Source: Prorocentrum cordatum
Taxonomy: Eukaryota > Sar > Dinophyceae > Prorocentrales > Prorocentraceae
Length of the DNA: 50,000 nucleotides
Reading direction: 5' to 3'
Assembly: GCA_963575745.1 (NCBI GenBank)
Contig: CAUYUJ010022393.1
Location: 247,501-297,500, forward strand
Below the pieces are notes generated by a model. It made no database searches. It saw only the letters and a list, made by a program, of their open reading frames with translations, and was not told the origin of the DNA. The first letter of the stretch is position 1. Each line of letters starts with the position of its first letter. The position numbers were made by a program, and so were the translations under genes. Shown here one piece after another: positions 10,746 through 21,942 of the stretch.

Positions 10746-11395
10746 GGGGGGGGGCGGGGGGGGGCTGACTGACTGACTGAACACTTGCGAACCACGACCT
10801 GCCCCATAGCTCAACAACGCAGAGAAACGACATTACGCGCGCGCTGGATCTGCGATGCTCAGAATGCCGCGCAGGAGAGCTTGCCTGGCAGCCTCGCTGG
10901 GGGACGCCTCTGCCTGACAGCGGGGCCCCGAAAAGGGGGGGCCGTGGGGCCCGCCTGCAGCGCCGCCCCATTCACGCACACTGCTCTGAGGGGGGTCGAG
11001 AAGCCCCCTTCAGCTGCAAATCGCATGGAAAACGCGACTTCGAGAGGCGAGGGAAGCATGGGGCGGTGCGCCCACGGCCCAGGGGGCGAAGCCGACCCCG
11101 TCACGAGGGCGGCGCCGCGCGCCCTCGTGACGAAGGCCCCTGTCGCGAAGTCGGGCCCGCGGCCTCGCGGCCAGAGGCCTCGCCAGGAGTGGCGCGCGCG
11201 CTTTAATTATATGTGACGTGAGAGCTTGGTCACATGTGCGCATATGAAAACAATATCATTCACATTCCATGCGCTGATTATTCATATAGCGCCCTCACAT
11301 AACCACATATATATATATACATATGATGTATATATGAATAATACCACCCCCCTCAAAAATAACTACCCCAGTGTTACCCTACCTAGGAGTTGGAG
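10746..11395. other. Spacer, GC-rich then AT-rich
   Basis: 10746-11210 is GC-rich without a convincing gene. 11215-11345 is unusually AT-rich for this window, with an (AT)n tract near 11308-11320. Nothing functional is recognised. Confidence 0.55.
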
Positions 11396-11600
11396 CATCT
11401 AGAAAAGCAAAATCTACATCTACACCGACAGCTACATTAGTATATACGCCTGCATCTACATCTACATCAACATCAACAGCGAGACTCACATCTACATCTA
11501 CATCTACACCTAAATACACACATCTACATCTACATCTACATCTACGTCAACATCTACATATAGACCTATACCTACATCTACACCTGCATCGACACTTTCG
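11396..11600. repeat. CATCTA hexanucleotide repeat
   Basis: Degenerate (CATCTA)n with CATCAA variants. The histidine/threonine-rich ORFs are products of the repeat. Confidence 0.85.
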
Positions 11601-11714
11601 CATTGGTTTTGTGGGCGACTGTGTGGCAGGGCCTCCGGACTTGAGCCGAAATGGTTACGGAAGGCACTGCTTGCGGGGGCTCCGGTCCAGCCGTCGCGGC
11701 TAGCTCGGCATCTG

Positions 11715-12115
11715 TCGCACATTGATGTTGCTTTGCCTTTCCTTTGCTTTGCTTTTGCTGTTCCCTTGATTTGCTTTGCATTGCTTGCGCTTTGCTTTGC
11801 TGTCGCTGCTGTTGATTTGCCTTTGCTTTGCTGCTGTGCTCTGCTCTGCTATGCTATGCTATGCAATGCTATGCTGCGCTGTGATATGCTGTGCCGTGCT
11901 GCGCTTTGATATGCTATGGTATGATATGCTGCGCTATGCTGGGTTATGCTATGATGTGCTGCGCTGCGCTATGCTACGCTATGCTATGCTGGGCTCTGCC
12001 ATGCTAAAACTCAGCGAAGGTAAGATGAAGGCGGGCTAAACTAAAACAAACCTGAGCTGAGATGAAGCAAAGTTAAGCTAAGATGGAATATGCTAAGCTA
12101 AGATGAGATAAGCAA
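11715..12115. repeat. Pentanucleotide GCTWT/ATGCT repeat that inverts
   Basis: TTTGC/ATGCT-type pentamers (11720-12005) change to AAGCTAAGATG-type units (12035-12120), which look like the opposite-strand version. The tract may therefore be a degenerate inverted repeat. Confidence 0.75.
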
Positions 12116-12119
12116 CGCT

Positions 12120-12700
12120 AAGCTGAGGGGACGCAACTGGGAGAACCGCGAGGCGGATCCTGGGGGAACCGCCCGGGGCGATTTGCACTGCCCGGCCCTT
12201 TTGCGATAGAGACTGTGAACCTTTCTAGGCAGAACCTAGGCAGCGAAGTGCATGCGCACGGCAATATGAATAAGTGTGATCCCATATATAAATACAGGGA
12301 TGCCCCATCTTGAATCGATCGGTATTCGGATACCTCCGAAATTCTGAACCATTGGAGAGGCCTCCTCCTCCTCCTCCTCCCAGCCTCCTCCGCCCGACGA
12401 CTGCGACGACGATGGCGACGCGGGCCCGCCGCCGCCAGCCCGCCGTCGGCGCGCCGAGGGCGCCGCCAGCCGAAGAGGGGGCGGCGGCGGCAGCGACGGC
12501 GGGGGGGGGGCAGGGAAAGCGGGACACATGGGCGCATTACATATATATATATATATATATATTATATATTTATATTATGCCACAAATGATCACCGCAGAG
12601 CCGCAGACGCGGCTCGCTACTCGTGCAACGCCAGGAGAACGCTACGCGGCGCTGGTTTTGCATTGGAGAGCTTGGAGGCCGGCGCACGCCGACCAGATCG
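12120..12700. other. Spacer with short CTC and AT tracts
   Basis: Contains (CTC)n at 12361-12385, GC-rich sequence and (AT)n at 12541-12572. No gene supported. Confidence 0.55.
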
Positions 12701-12704
12701 AAGG

Positions 12705-13180
12705 GGCTGGGGGGGGGAGAGGGGGGGGGGGGGGGGGCGGGGGGGGGGGGGGGAGGAGAGAAGAGGAGGAGGAGGGGGAGCAGGGGGGGGGAGGGGGAGC
12801 AGGGGGAGGAAGGGAGGAAGACGAGGAGGAGGGGGCGGAGGAGGAGGAGGAGGAGAAGAAGGAGGAGGAGGAGGAGCAGGAAGAAGAGGAGAAGGAAGGA
12901 AGAGGTGAAGGAATAGAGGATTTGGAGGTGGAGGAGGAAGAGGAGGAGGAGGAAGAGAAGGATGAGGAGGAGGAGGAGGAGGGGGGAAGGCGAGGAGGAG
13001 GGGGGGCGGAGGAGGAGGAGGGGGTGGAGGAGGTGAGAAGGGGCAGGAGTAGGAGAATATGACAAGAGCGATGATGATGATGACGACGATGATGATGATG
13101 GCGAGTGGGAGGAAGAGAAGGAGGAGGTGGGGGGGGGGGGTGGAGGAGGAAGGAGGGGGGTGGGGACTTGAGAAACCTCT
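12705..13180. repeat. GGA/G-rich low-complexity tract
   Basis: Long purine tract (GGAGGA, G runs) with ATGATG at 13072-13100. Poly-E/poly-G ORFs and their complements are not genes. Confidence 0.93.
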
Positions 13181-13575
13181 CGCGACGCCCTCCGTGCATT
13201 CTCGAAGGGCCTGCGGGGGAGTCGGATATGGGGGGGGGGCCCCTCCTCCCGGGCCCCCCCCTGGGCCCCCCCCGGGCGCGCGGCCGCGCCCCCCCCCCCT
13301 GCGCCGGGGAAGGGGGGGGGGAAGGGGCTTCCCTTCGAAGTATTGACGACGTTCAATCAATTGCTTGGCACGGCACGCGCAAGGAAGAGGACTCTGCTGA
13401 CGGAAAGTGGCTAGAGAACGTTGAGCGGGAAAGAAAGCACGACGCGGGCGGAGAAGCCCCTCGCACGCGCCGACAAGGTGGGCGGATTTGCGGCTGGCTC
13501 CGAGGGCAGCGTTGGCAAGCGGCGCGCCCCGAGCCATCCAGGGCAAGAGAAACGCACTCGTCTGGCCTCGGGGCG
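13181..13575. other. GC-rich spacer with G and C runs
   Basis: Alternating G and C homopolymers at 13230-13330, followed by about 230 bases of unique sequence. No gene recognised. Confidence 0.55.
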
Positions 13576-13830
13576 TCCCCCCCCCCCCCCCCCCCCCACC
13601 TCCTCCTCCTCTCTCCACCTCCTCCTCCTCCTCCTCCTCCACCTCCCTCCTCCCATCCTCCTCCTCACTCCTCCTCCTCCTCTCTCCTCCTCCTCCTCCT
13701 CCTCTTCCTCCTCCTCATACCTCCTCCTCCGCCGCCTCCTCCTCCCCCCCCCTCCCCCTCCCCCCCCCCCCCCTCCCCCTCCTCCTGGGCTGGGGGGGGG
13801 GGGGGGGGGCGGTTGGGGGGGTGTTGTGGC
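13576..13830. repeat. CCT array with poly-C and poly-G runs
   Basis: (CTC)n with C runs ends in a G run at 13793-13810. Poly-P/S/L ORFs are compositional. Confidence 0.93.
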
Positions 13831-13859
13831 GGCGGCGATCGCGACCTCGACGTCGCGTC

Positions 13860-14100
13860 GCCCTGGGCGAGCGAAGTTAATCGTGCTTCGCTCGGCGCGG
13901 GCGAAGCGAAGGCGACCGAAGATAATCGAGGATAGCCGCGCGCGGGGCAAGCGACGGCAAGGGAATGCTACCGACGATGAGCGAAGCCAAGCGAAGATAA
14001 TCGTCGCCCCGGGGGAGCTCAGATGAGCGAGGCTAAGCGAAGATAATCGTGCTTCGCGGGTGGAGGGGCTCGGCGCGAAGATAATCGCACGTTCGTCGTC
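13860..14100. repeat. GCGAAGATAATCG short repeat cluster
   Basis: GAAGATAATCG, with one GAAGTTAATCG variant, occurs near 13874, 13918, 13997, 14038 and 14077 amid GCGAAGCGAAGG variants. The spacing is irregular. The cluster lies just upstream of the gene starting at 14146. Confidence 0.6.
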
Positions 14101-14145
14101 GTCCGCTGTTGCCGAGCGTGGCCGTTTGTGACAAGCTCGCGCACT

Positions 14146-14821
14146 ATGGACGTATATCAGCGATTGTACCTCTTCCTGTGTCCTGGCGCTGCTCGCGGGC
14201 CTGGAGGGTCCGTGGATGCCCCTGTCGCGCGCCTCGTGGAGATCTCGATCGCGTTCGGGGACGTTGTGGATCCGCGCAGGGCTCGCGCGGCGGCTGGCCG
14301 GATGGCGCGAGCATGCCGCCGCGGGGCGCCCCAAGCGGCGGGGGTCGCGTCTGCTCGCGGGCCCGAGCGGGCGCGGGCCGAGGCCGCGGGGGCCCTGCCG
14401 CGCGAGCTTGGGGCGCTCATCCTGGAGGCCCACTGGGCGGCGGCCGTCCGCGGGGTGCGCGAGCGCGCCGTGGAGTTCGAGGTTCCGGCGGCGGCGGCCG
14501 CGCCGTTGCCCCTCCCGCCGCCCGTCGACGTCAACGGCGACGCGTTGGCGATCGTGCCTGCGGCGACCGAGCCATCGGCTGAGGAGCTACTTCCTCCTCC
14601 TCCTCCTCCTTCCTCTCCTCAGACTGCGATTCCTTCGCGCCCCCCTTCCCCCCCCCGCCCCCGCCCCCGCCCCGGCGCCGATGGGCCTGGACATCGTGGC
14701 GCTCGGGCGCCATTGCCTCGAGACCACGGGTCGAGGGCAGATGGCGGCCGCCCTCGCGAAGAAGGACCGCCGCGGGCCGGGGGCGCGACGGGGCAAGGGG
14801 GGCGAGAAGGGATGGCGATGA
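14146..14821 (+). CDS. Hypothetical protein with frame change in a proline tract
   Basis: The frame from ATG 14146 (MDVYQRLYLFL) reads as varied protein to about 14590, then enters a CCT/C-run segment. The more protein-like continuation, from about 14670 (MGLDIVALGRHCLETTGRGQ, then AAALAKKDRRGPGARRGKGG), is in the next frame and stops at TGA 14819-14821. A pyrimidine tract ending in CAG near 14619 could be a splice acceptor, but no clear donor is seen, so a C-run frameshift is equally possible. The basic, glycine-rich C-terminus suggests nucleic-acid contact, which is inference. I recognise no family. A dispersed repeat begins about 50 bases after the stop. Confidence 0.4.
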
Positions 14822-14871
14822 GGGAGGAGGGGGGTGATGGAGGAGGAGGAGGAGAAGGAGGAGGAGGGCAA

Positions 14872-15555
14872 GGTAGGTGCGCTCGCGTCATATCTGACGT
14901 CCTACCCCTCCCTCCCATCCCTTGCCATGGCGCTGATTTTCTCTATCCGCGGACGCGTGTCGTAGCGGACCTGTGGCTCCGCGCGCGCGTGCGTAGTGGG
15001 TGGTGGTGCGCGTGCGTGCGTGCGTGCGCGTGTGCGTGGTTGCGGTGGTGGTGATGGTGCTGGTGCTGGTGCTGGTGCTGGTGCTGGTGCTGGTGCTGGT
15101 GCTGGTGCTGGTGCTGGTGCTGGTGCTGGTGCTGGCGCTGGTGCTGGTGCTGGTGGTGGTGGTGGTGGTGGTGGTGTGTGTGTGTGCGTGCGTGCGTGCG
15201 CGTGCGCGCGTGTGCTGTGGCATGGCACGGGAAATGACGCCAGCGCTGCAGCGGGAGCACGAGTCGAAACGGGCGGAAGCGCGGAAATGATGCCAGCGCT
15301 GTAGCGGGAGCACGATTCGGAACGAGCGGAAGCACGGAAATGAGGCCAGCGCTGCAGCGGGAGCTCGATTCGGAACGAGCGGGGCCCGAAAATGAAGCCG
15401 GCGCCTCAGCGAGAGCAGCATTCTGAAACATATGCAGGCGAAAACCCAATTCCCGGGAATCTTGCGCGTAAAAAAGCAGGACGCGGGGGGGGGTCGGCTA
15501 CTCCCAGGACGCCATCAGGGGAAGAGGGGGAATAGTATTCATATTGAGTAATTGT
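14872..15555 (+). repeat. Dispersed repeat, copy 1
   Basis: Begins with a hairpin (GCGTCA ... TGACG inside GTAGG ... CCTAC). It continues through CCATGGCG, an expanded (GGTGCT)n block at 15055-15175, two to three tandem units of about 52-54 bp (GCGGAAATGA ... CGATTCGGAACGA) and the terminal ATTCATATTGAGTAATTGT. The same order recurs at 19700-20476, with poly-C in place of GGTGCT. Confidence 0.85.
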
Positions 15556-15556
15556 A

Positions 15557-16075
15557 TAGGATGAGGGAAGATGAGGAGGAGGCGGAGGCGGAGGAGGAGG
15601 ATGATAAGGACGAGGAGGAGGTGGGGCAGTGGAGGAGGTCGGATGAGGATTGGAGGGGCACGAGAGCAAGAAGGACTGCGCGGGGGGCCGCCGCAGTGGC
15701 CAGGGCGCGATCATCGACGGCCGCAAGCGGAAGGGGAGCAGCAGATGGTGAGGCGCAAGACTGTGCGCCTCGAGGAGCTCAACGCGGCTCCGCAGATCCG
15801 AAGTCGTCGCCGTCGTCGTCGCCCGCCTCTTCCGCCTCGGAGTCGCGCCGCCATCGTCGTCGTCGCACCGACGTCGTCGTCGCGCGTCGTCGCCGCCGTT
15901 GTCGCCGTGGCCGCCGTCGTCGGTCGTCGTCGGAGTCGGGTCGCCGTCGTCGTCGTCGTCGACGTCGTCGTCGTATCGCGTCGCATCGCATCGCGTCGTC
16001 TCTCGGCCCCCCCCCCTCGTCGCCGCGGCTGGGCGCGGCTCAGCCCAGGCAGGGTCGGGGCCGTATATCCGCCCA
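15557..16075. repeat. GGA and CGTCGT low-complexity tract
   Basis: GAGGAGG-rich sequence (15560-15650) and CGTCGTCGC-rich sequence (15800-16020) flank short mixed sequence. Open frames on both strands are compositional. Confidence 0.75.
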
Positions 16076-16520
16076 TCTCCGCTTCTCCGCCGCTCTGAGG
16101 TGGCCATCGTTCCCGTGGAGGCGGACGCTCAGTTGGCGCTGCTCCACCCAGACCGCGGGGCGTCGCGGCACTTCAACGCCGGGGCCGGCGTGGCCCTAGC
16201 GATCCGGAGGTGCCTCGGCAACGCGGTCGGGCGCAACGCGCGCGGAGGCATTCTCGACGACGTGCGCCACCAGACGGGGCGCCGTTGGGAGCACAAGATC
16301 AATGGCGCCATGGTGGCATCTGGCCTGCGGCACCACCTGGGCCCGAGGGCGAACCCCTTCCACCCCCTTCGCGTTCGAAGCCGCCCTGGGCGAGACCGAA
16401 CAAGCCGCGTGCCAGGCCAGCTTGCATTCACGCGTGCTGCAGCGCACGTGGAAGAGAGCTGGCATGGCGCGAGGTTGCCCGCCCTCGTCCAAGGCGATTC
16501 GGCTCCCCAGCCAGGATCAC
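16076..16520 (+). pseudogene. Possible exon remnants upstream of the 17-kb gene
   Basis: One frame (16095-16350) reads as varied protein (EVAIVPVEADAQLALLHPDRG, then LAIRRCLGNAVG). A second frame (about 16385-16510) continues plausibly (FAFEAALGETEQAA). The frames do not join without a shift. The stretch runs into a 40-odd base C run at 16545-16582. It may be the 5' part of the gene that resumes near 16966. No domain is recognised, so this is a weak call. Confidence 0.25.
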
Positions 16521-16540
16521 AACCCGCGGAGGATCTCCCC

Positions 16541-16581
<41 letters not shown>

Positions 16582-16965
16582 TTGCCGGCGGCAGTGGAGA
16601 GAGCCGGGGCAGCTCGAGCTCCATCTCCGGGCTCAGCGTGCGCACCCTCGGCAGCATCGGCCTCGGCAGCTTCGGCCGCGCCGCGTCCGCGTCTTCCCTG
16701 TCTGCTGCCTCCTCTCTCGAGGGCCCGACGCCCTGCGCCATGCGTGGCGACGGGCCAAGGACCGCCTTATATGATCCCTTCCTCCTCTGCCCCTCTGCCT
16801 CTTTCTTGGGGCCGCGCCCGCCTCGCCTTTCGCCTCCGCCCGCGCTCGACTCGAACCCCGCTCGCTCTCGCTCTTCCCCCCTCGCTTATCGTTGCTCATC
16901 GTCGTCGTCGTCGTCGTCGCGGTCGCCCACGCTTCGCTCATCAGCCTGCGACTCGCAGAGGAATG

Positions 16966-17473
16966 GGTTCGCAATGTTCGCCGCCCGCGGCGACGCCGCC
17001 AACGCGCCCGTTCTGGGTGCGTGCAAGGTGCGCAACTTATTCGTTGAGTCCGTGTCCAAGCGCTGGGATGATGATGATGATTCCGATGATGCCTACGCGT
17101 GGAGGAGGGATCTCGCTGACTTGAGGGGGCAGTTGACATGGTCCAGAGGCAGATGCGCAGCGCAGGGCCCCCCGATTGGTCCGCGGTTATGAAAGAGAGT
17201 GACAAGGGCCCCAACAGCACGAGGAGCTTCTATTATTTCCTCACATCTGATCAGGGCTCAGACGCGGCCAAGGCTAAGGATAGCATTCAACGCCAGATGC
17301 TTGAGTACGATCGCATCCAAGTGTGGTCTTTTGATTGTTCATGCGCGGCCCTCACTTGATGGCGAAATCGGGCCTGGGCATGCGCGACGCAATCCCGAGA
17401 CAATCGGGCCGCGCATGCAAATATTTCGGGAGCCCCGCGAAGCTCGTCAACGTCTGGCGAGATCTCGGGAAGG
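16966..17473 (+). pseudogene. Frameshifted 5' exons of a multi-copy dinoflagellate-type gene
   Basis: Three frames carry successive, protein-like segments. Frame A (16966-17133) ends in an acidic patch (RWDDDDDSDDAYAW). Frame B (17135-17340) contains MVQRQMRSAGPPDW and SFYYFLTSDQGSDA. Frame C (17350-17473) contains HLMAKSGLGM and KYFGSPAKLVNVWRDLGK. Single-base shifts near 17133 and 17345 would join them. The block order resembles a repeated dinoflagellate family that I know only from general familiarity; a transposase relationship is possible but unproven. Frame C leads into an intron at 17474. Two shifts within 220 bases suggest decay or sequence error. Confidence 0.45.
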
Positions 17474-17695
17474 GCTGCTCCTCTCCTCTTCTCTCCTCCT
17501 CTTCTCCTCTCCTCCTCTCCCCTCCTTCCCCCCTCCCTCTTCCGACTCGCCCCGTCCCTCTCCATGCCTCCATCCCGCCCCCGCCCGTCCCAGTCCGTCA
17601 TCCATCATCCCTTCTTCGTTCTCCTCTTTCTCCTCCTCGCCCCCCCCCCCCCTCCCCCCCGCCCCCCCCCCTCAGCTCCCCCGCCCCCCGGCAGG
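17474..17695 (+). other. Intron with probable GC donor, 222 bases
   Basis: The exon ends in GGGAAGG followed by GC; the acceptor is a long C/T tract ending GGCAGG at 17691-17695. Shared G bases at both junctions make the exact cut ambiguous, as is common in dinoflagellate introns. The length is divisible by three and pyrimidine-rich, so the frame stays open through it. Removing it joins WRDLGK to DAFLAWES, a natural protein junction. Confidence 0.55.
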
Positions 17696-19674
17696 ACGCG
17701 TTCCTAGCGTGGGAGTCTGCTGTCGGCGGCCCCGGCGCGCAGAAGCGCGCGAAGCGCCTGCCGCCGAGGCGCTTATCGGGCCGATGGGGTTCTGCGCGCG
17801 GCGCAGAGACCACAATCCCACCTCCGCTGATTAATGGCCGGCTGCTCCGGGCGCAGACGAGGGCACTGGGGAAGAAGACTGCGGCGGCGGACGACGGCGA
17901 CGCCGCCCTGCGTGAAGATCCCCGACTCGAGGAGGTGGCGTCGTTCAGAGCCTGGCTCGGCAGGTGGAGGGGCGATTCGCTGGAGGCGGCGGCGGGCCCC
18001 TTCTTCGGCGCCCTCGGCGCCGTCGCCCATGAGCTGCATGAGCCAGTGCGCGAGCTCACATTCTGGATCGCGAAGGCAGTCCCCAGCGAGGCGATGCGCG
18101 AGCGGAAGGGCTACGCGGCCCAGTTAGCGACAGGGGCGGCGCTCAAATTCGCTGTGAAGTTTGACGAGCTTGCCCGCGACATCACGCGGCTCCAGGATCC
18201 TGCGGAGGAGATGCCCGAGGCCGACTCAATGCGCTCGTTCAAGGGCGGGTTTCTCCTCATGTTCCATTGCGCGTCTGCGTTTTTCAGGCGCGTCGCCCTG
18301 CCGGTGACCAGATGCCCGATGAAGATGTTCCTCCTTGTCTACGCCGATGCCGACGTGGTTTGCGACGTCCGCGCGCAGGTCGCCTGGGAGATGGCGAATA
18401 ATGACGAAGCTGGCTCGGAGATAAATATTGCGCAGATTGTCCGACAGCACCGCGCGGCGTTGGTTCTCGCGGCGAACGCTGGGCAACTGGGGCGCGAGTT
18501 GTCCTGCGCGCCGCGCTTGGCCGGCCGCGTCGCCAAGGCTGACGCCCAGTTCAACGAGGGTATCAACAGCCCACTTAAGCTTGAGATGAAGAAGGCGCCC
18601 TCCACGACCATGGAGCTGCTGGATGCGCGGGCGCGCCTAGAGTTCACTCTGGGGCATTCGGACCTGGGCATGAAGTGGCAACAGAGTAAAAAGACGGCCG
18701 CGCAATTGGCGGGCCCGCTGAATCGACGCGTCACGATCGGCATCGACGCGCGCGCTGCCAGCGCTGTTAGCTACGCCCCGCCGGCGGAGACGCGCGCCCC
18801 TCCTTCGGCCGACGACGTGGCTGAGAGCATGGCCAAGGTCAACCCCTACACGAAGGTGGCCCCAGCATCGTTATTTGCCGCGCCCTACGCGCTGAAAGCG
18901 CACGCAGAGTGCAAGCGACCGACAGTTGACGTGGCCTCCTGCTTCGGGATTGACGACTTGCACATCCCGCGCGACAGGCGTCGCTTGGCCACATGGGCGG
19001 CTGTTGGCGAGAAGCCCCCAGGCCCTGGCGGGGGTCGGCCGGGCACGGTGCAAGTTGTCCTTCCGACGCAGCCCGAGTTGATGTCCGACGTCATTGCTGA
19101 CAAATATTGCTTCTTCGACGGCGGGCCCGAGATTATTGAGGGCCCGGAGCCCCCGCTGTGGAAATGCCCCTCGACGCGGGTTAAAGATTCCCCCGCGCCC
19201 CTCGCTCGCGTCGGAAAGCCCGCGTGCGCAGCGAAACTGGCGAAGCCCCGACCCATGCAAGAAGAAGCCGTGCGACGAAGCGTTAGGGGCCGCTGCCGCT
19301 GCAGCGGTGGCCGGGGGCGCCGGCGGCGAGGAGGCCGCTGGGGGCGGCGCCGACGTCGGCGACCCGAGCGCCGCGGGGCGCGCGCGGAAGTTCGACCGGG
19401 ACAGGGCAATATCCAAGGGCCCAAGGAGGGCCCGCGGGCCCGAGGGGTCCGAGGGGTCTGCCGTGCGAGGCAGATCCCAAGGGCCCGATGGTCCTTGGGC
19501 CCAGGGGGCCCGGCCACCCCGCCCCCTTCCATCTTTGATGCGGGTGGGGTGGGCGGGGGGGGGGGGTGGAGGGGGGCGCCTGGGGGGGGCGGGCGGGGTT
19601 GGTTCGCTCCCCGTGGGGGGGGGGGGTGGGGGGGGGGGGGTGGGGGGGGGGGTGCAGGTGCGAATGCAGGATAG
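17695..19674 (+). CDS. Multi-copy dinoflagellate-type protein, main exon
   Basis: About 520 residues of convincing protein follow the intron, beginning DAFLAWESAVGG. A block LPPRRLSGRWGS near residue 20 is a hallmark I associate with a repeated dinoflagellate family. The central part (18000-18750) is mostly helical-looking (AHELHEPVRELTFWIAKAVP) and the later part (18760-19250) more mixed (SDVIADKYCFFDGG). After about 19260 the better frame shifts to one reading CKKKPCDEALG, then an A/G-rich linker; the stop at 19672-19674 may belong to an unused frame. No catalytic motif was identified. The following exon may be the gene at 20.6 kb, which starts in similar A/G-rich sequence. Mobile-element origin is possible but unproven. 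Confidence 0.5.
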   Translation, partial: DAFLAWESAVGGPGAQKRAKRLPPRRLSGRWGSARGAETTIPPPLINGRLLRAQTRALGKKTAAADDGDAALREDPRLEEVASFRAWLGRWRGDSLEAAAGPFFGALGAVAHELHEPVRELTFWIAKAVPSEAMRERKGYAAQLATGAALKFAVKFDELARDITRLQDPAEEMPEADSMRSFKGGFLLMFHCASAFFRRVALPVTRCPMKMFLLVYADADVVCDVRAQVAWEMANNDEAGSEINIAQIVRQHRAALVLAANAGQLGRELSCAPRLAGRVAKADAQFNEGINSPLKLEMKKAPSTTMELLDARARLEFTLGHSDLGMKWQQSKKTAAQLAGPLNRRVTIGIDARAASAVSYAPPAETRAPPSADDVAESMAKVNPYTKVAPASLFAAPYALKAHAECKRPTVDVASCFGIDDLHIPRDRRRLATWAAVGEKPPGPGGGRPGTVQVVLPTQPELMSDVIADKYCFFDGGPEIIEGPEPPLWKCPSTRVKDSPAPLARVGKPACAAKLAKPRPMQEEAVRRSVRGRCRCSGGRGRRRRGGRWGRRRRRRPERRGARAEVRPGQGNIQGPKEGPRARGVRGVCRARQIPRARWSLGPGGPATPPPSIFDAGGVGGGGGWRGAPGGGGRGWFAPRGGGGWGGGGGGGGAGANAG

Positions 19675-19699
19675 GAGGGGCGGGTGGGGGTGGGGGACA

Positions 19700-20476
<777 letters not shown>

Positions 20477-20496
20477 GGAGGGGGAGGAGGAGGAGG

Positions 20497-20547
<51 letters not shown>

Positions 20548-20613
20548 GGGAGGAGAGGCGCACCAGGGGGGGGTGCGATCCCCCCCTGGCCTCTCGCCCA
20601 AAAGTGCGCATTA

Positions 20614-21942
20614 GGCGCGCTTGCGGCGGCGCTCACGAGCGACGGCGGCGACGAGGGGGGGGCCGGAGAGGCCGCGGCTGCAGCGGTAGCCGCCATGGAG
20701 GGCGACGACGGCGGTTTGGATGCGGCCATGCTTGACACGGCGACAATGCGGACACTTGCAGAGGCTGTTGGCCGTCGCGACGCCGAGACTAATGGCTCCG
20801 ATAGCGAGGGCGACATCTTCGTCGCTGCTGGGGCACAGTACGAGATGCAAAAGGCGAGGGAGGGGGCGGGGTTCAAGGACTTCCACGCCGACGCAGACGC
20901 GTTGGCCAAGAAGGCGCTGGAGATGTCAGCCGTCGCGGTCAACATCGAGGATGTGCGAGTCGAGCTCGCCCTGGGTACCCTGCTGGGGCCAGAGCCCCCT
21001 GGGCCCTTGCCGCCTCGCCCGCCAGATCCGCCAGAGCCTGATCCAGCTGGTGGCGATGCCAACCCAGCGTGGCACGCCATTTGGTCAATTGGGCTGCTGG
21101 ACTGCATTGCGACTCTGCGCGACCGGGGGGGCGCGATGGCTATCCCTCTCGGCAACAAGGGTTTCCTTTCGTTGGCCCAGATGCGGGACAACCCAGATAC
21201 CCTCATGCACGCCCACTGGCAGGGCGCTGGCGCCAGAGGGGGGCGGGGCGCAGTGGTCGACGATGAGGGCGACGACATCAAGAGGATCAAGTACTACGTG
21301 GCTCTGACGAGGTTTCGCTTATTCAGGAACCCCGCAATCATTCACCCAGCGATCGGCATCTCGATGGACAAGGTTCCCACATGCATCAACCACGTGAAGG
21401 TCAGGCCTGCGATTCCACTTGATACTGCGAAGCTAGAGGATATGTGGCCGGCCGCGATCTCACGGACAGTCTCGATTGATAAGTCTTGTGTGTTTTGTGA
21501 GTCTGGCGAGGGCGATGATATTGTCGCGTGCCCTTTATGCATGTGCACGTCGCGCGGTGCTTGCGCCCGCGCGGCAGCAGGCTGTGCGCTTGGCCAGGGA
21601 GGGCCCGATGCGAAATTGGTCGCAAGTGCGGCCGTGGCTGACTTGGCAGTCGGATTTTCCCCCGTGGAGTTGTTTGTATCAGCTGCAGGGGCTCGTGCAC
21701 TCTGCGTGCAGTGGCACCGCGGGCCACGGGGTGCCAGGTGGTGCGTTCTGCTAGCGCGTTGCCGCGCCGCCTCCCCCTGCTCTCCTTACCTTGATGTGAA
21801 TGTATTGTCTAAGCTTTGGTATTTCGATGTGGTCGGCTTAAATTTTCCAGCTCGTGCGCCGCCGTCCCCCGAGGTTAAGCCTTCGAGGCCCCGAGCGATT
21901 AAATTGCCCCCGAGGCGCGCGCCCGAGCACATTCACGCATAG
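20614..21942 (+). CDS. Protein with C-terminal PHD/RING-like Cys cluster
   Basis: The frame is open from 20473, but the first 140 bases are GGAGCA repeat. Protein-like sequence begins near 20614, after an AG that could be a splice acceptor, so the true start may lie in an upstream exon. An acidic, alanine-rich N-terminus is followed by a helical part (DALAKKALEMSAVAVNIEDVR), a proline linker and an aromatic region (KYYVALTRFRLFRNPAIIHP). A cluster CVFC-x10-CPLC-x7-C near 21485-21560 resembles half of a treble-clef zinc site. It stops at TAG 21940-21942. It may be the 3' exon of the gene at 17-19.7 kb. No biochemical role can be assigned. Confidence 0.5.
   Translation, partial: GALAAALTSDGGDEGGAGEAAAAAVAAMEGDDGGLDAAMLDTATMRTLAEAVGRRDAETNGSDSEGDIFVAAGAQYEMQKAREGAGFKDFHADADALAKKALEMSAVAVNIEDVRVELALGTLLGPEPPGPLPPRPPDPPEPDPAGGDANPAWHAIWSIGLLDCIATLRDRGGAMAIPLGNKGFLSLAQMRDNPDTLMHAHWQGAGARGGRGAVVDDEGDDIKRIKYYVALTRFRLFRNPAIIHPAIGISMDKVPTCINHVKVRPAIPLDTAKLEDMWPAAISRTVSIDKSCVFCESGEGDDIVACPLCMCTSRGACARAAAGCALGQGGPDAKLVASAAVADLAVGFSPVELFVSAAGARALCVQWHRGPRGARWCVLLARCRAASPCSPYLDVNVLSKLWYFDVVGLNFPARAPPSPEVKPSRPRAIKLPPRRAPEHIHA

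Noticed and set aside
12310-13642. Poly-E/poly-G and poly-P/poly-S ORFs
   Set aside because: Direct products of GGA/CCT triplet tracts.
15000-15300. Gly/Ala and Val/Leu repeat ORFs
   Set aside because: They translate the GGTGCT expansion inside the dispersed repeat.
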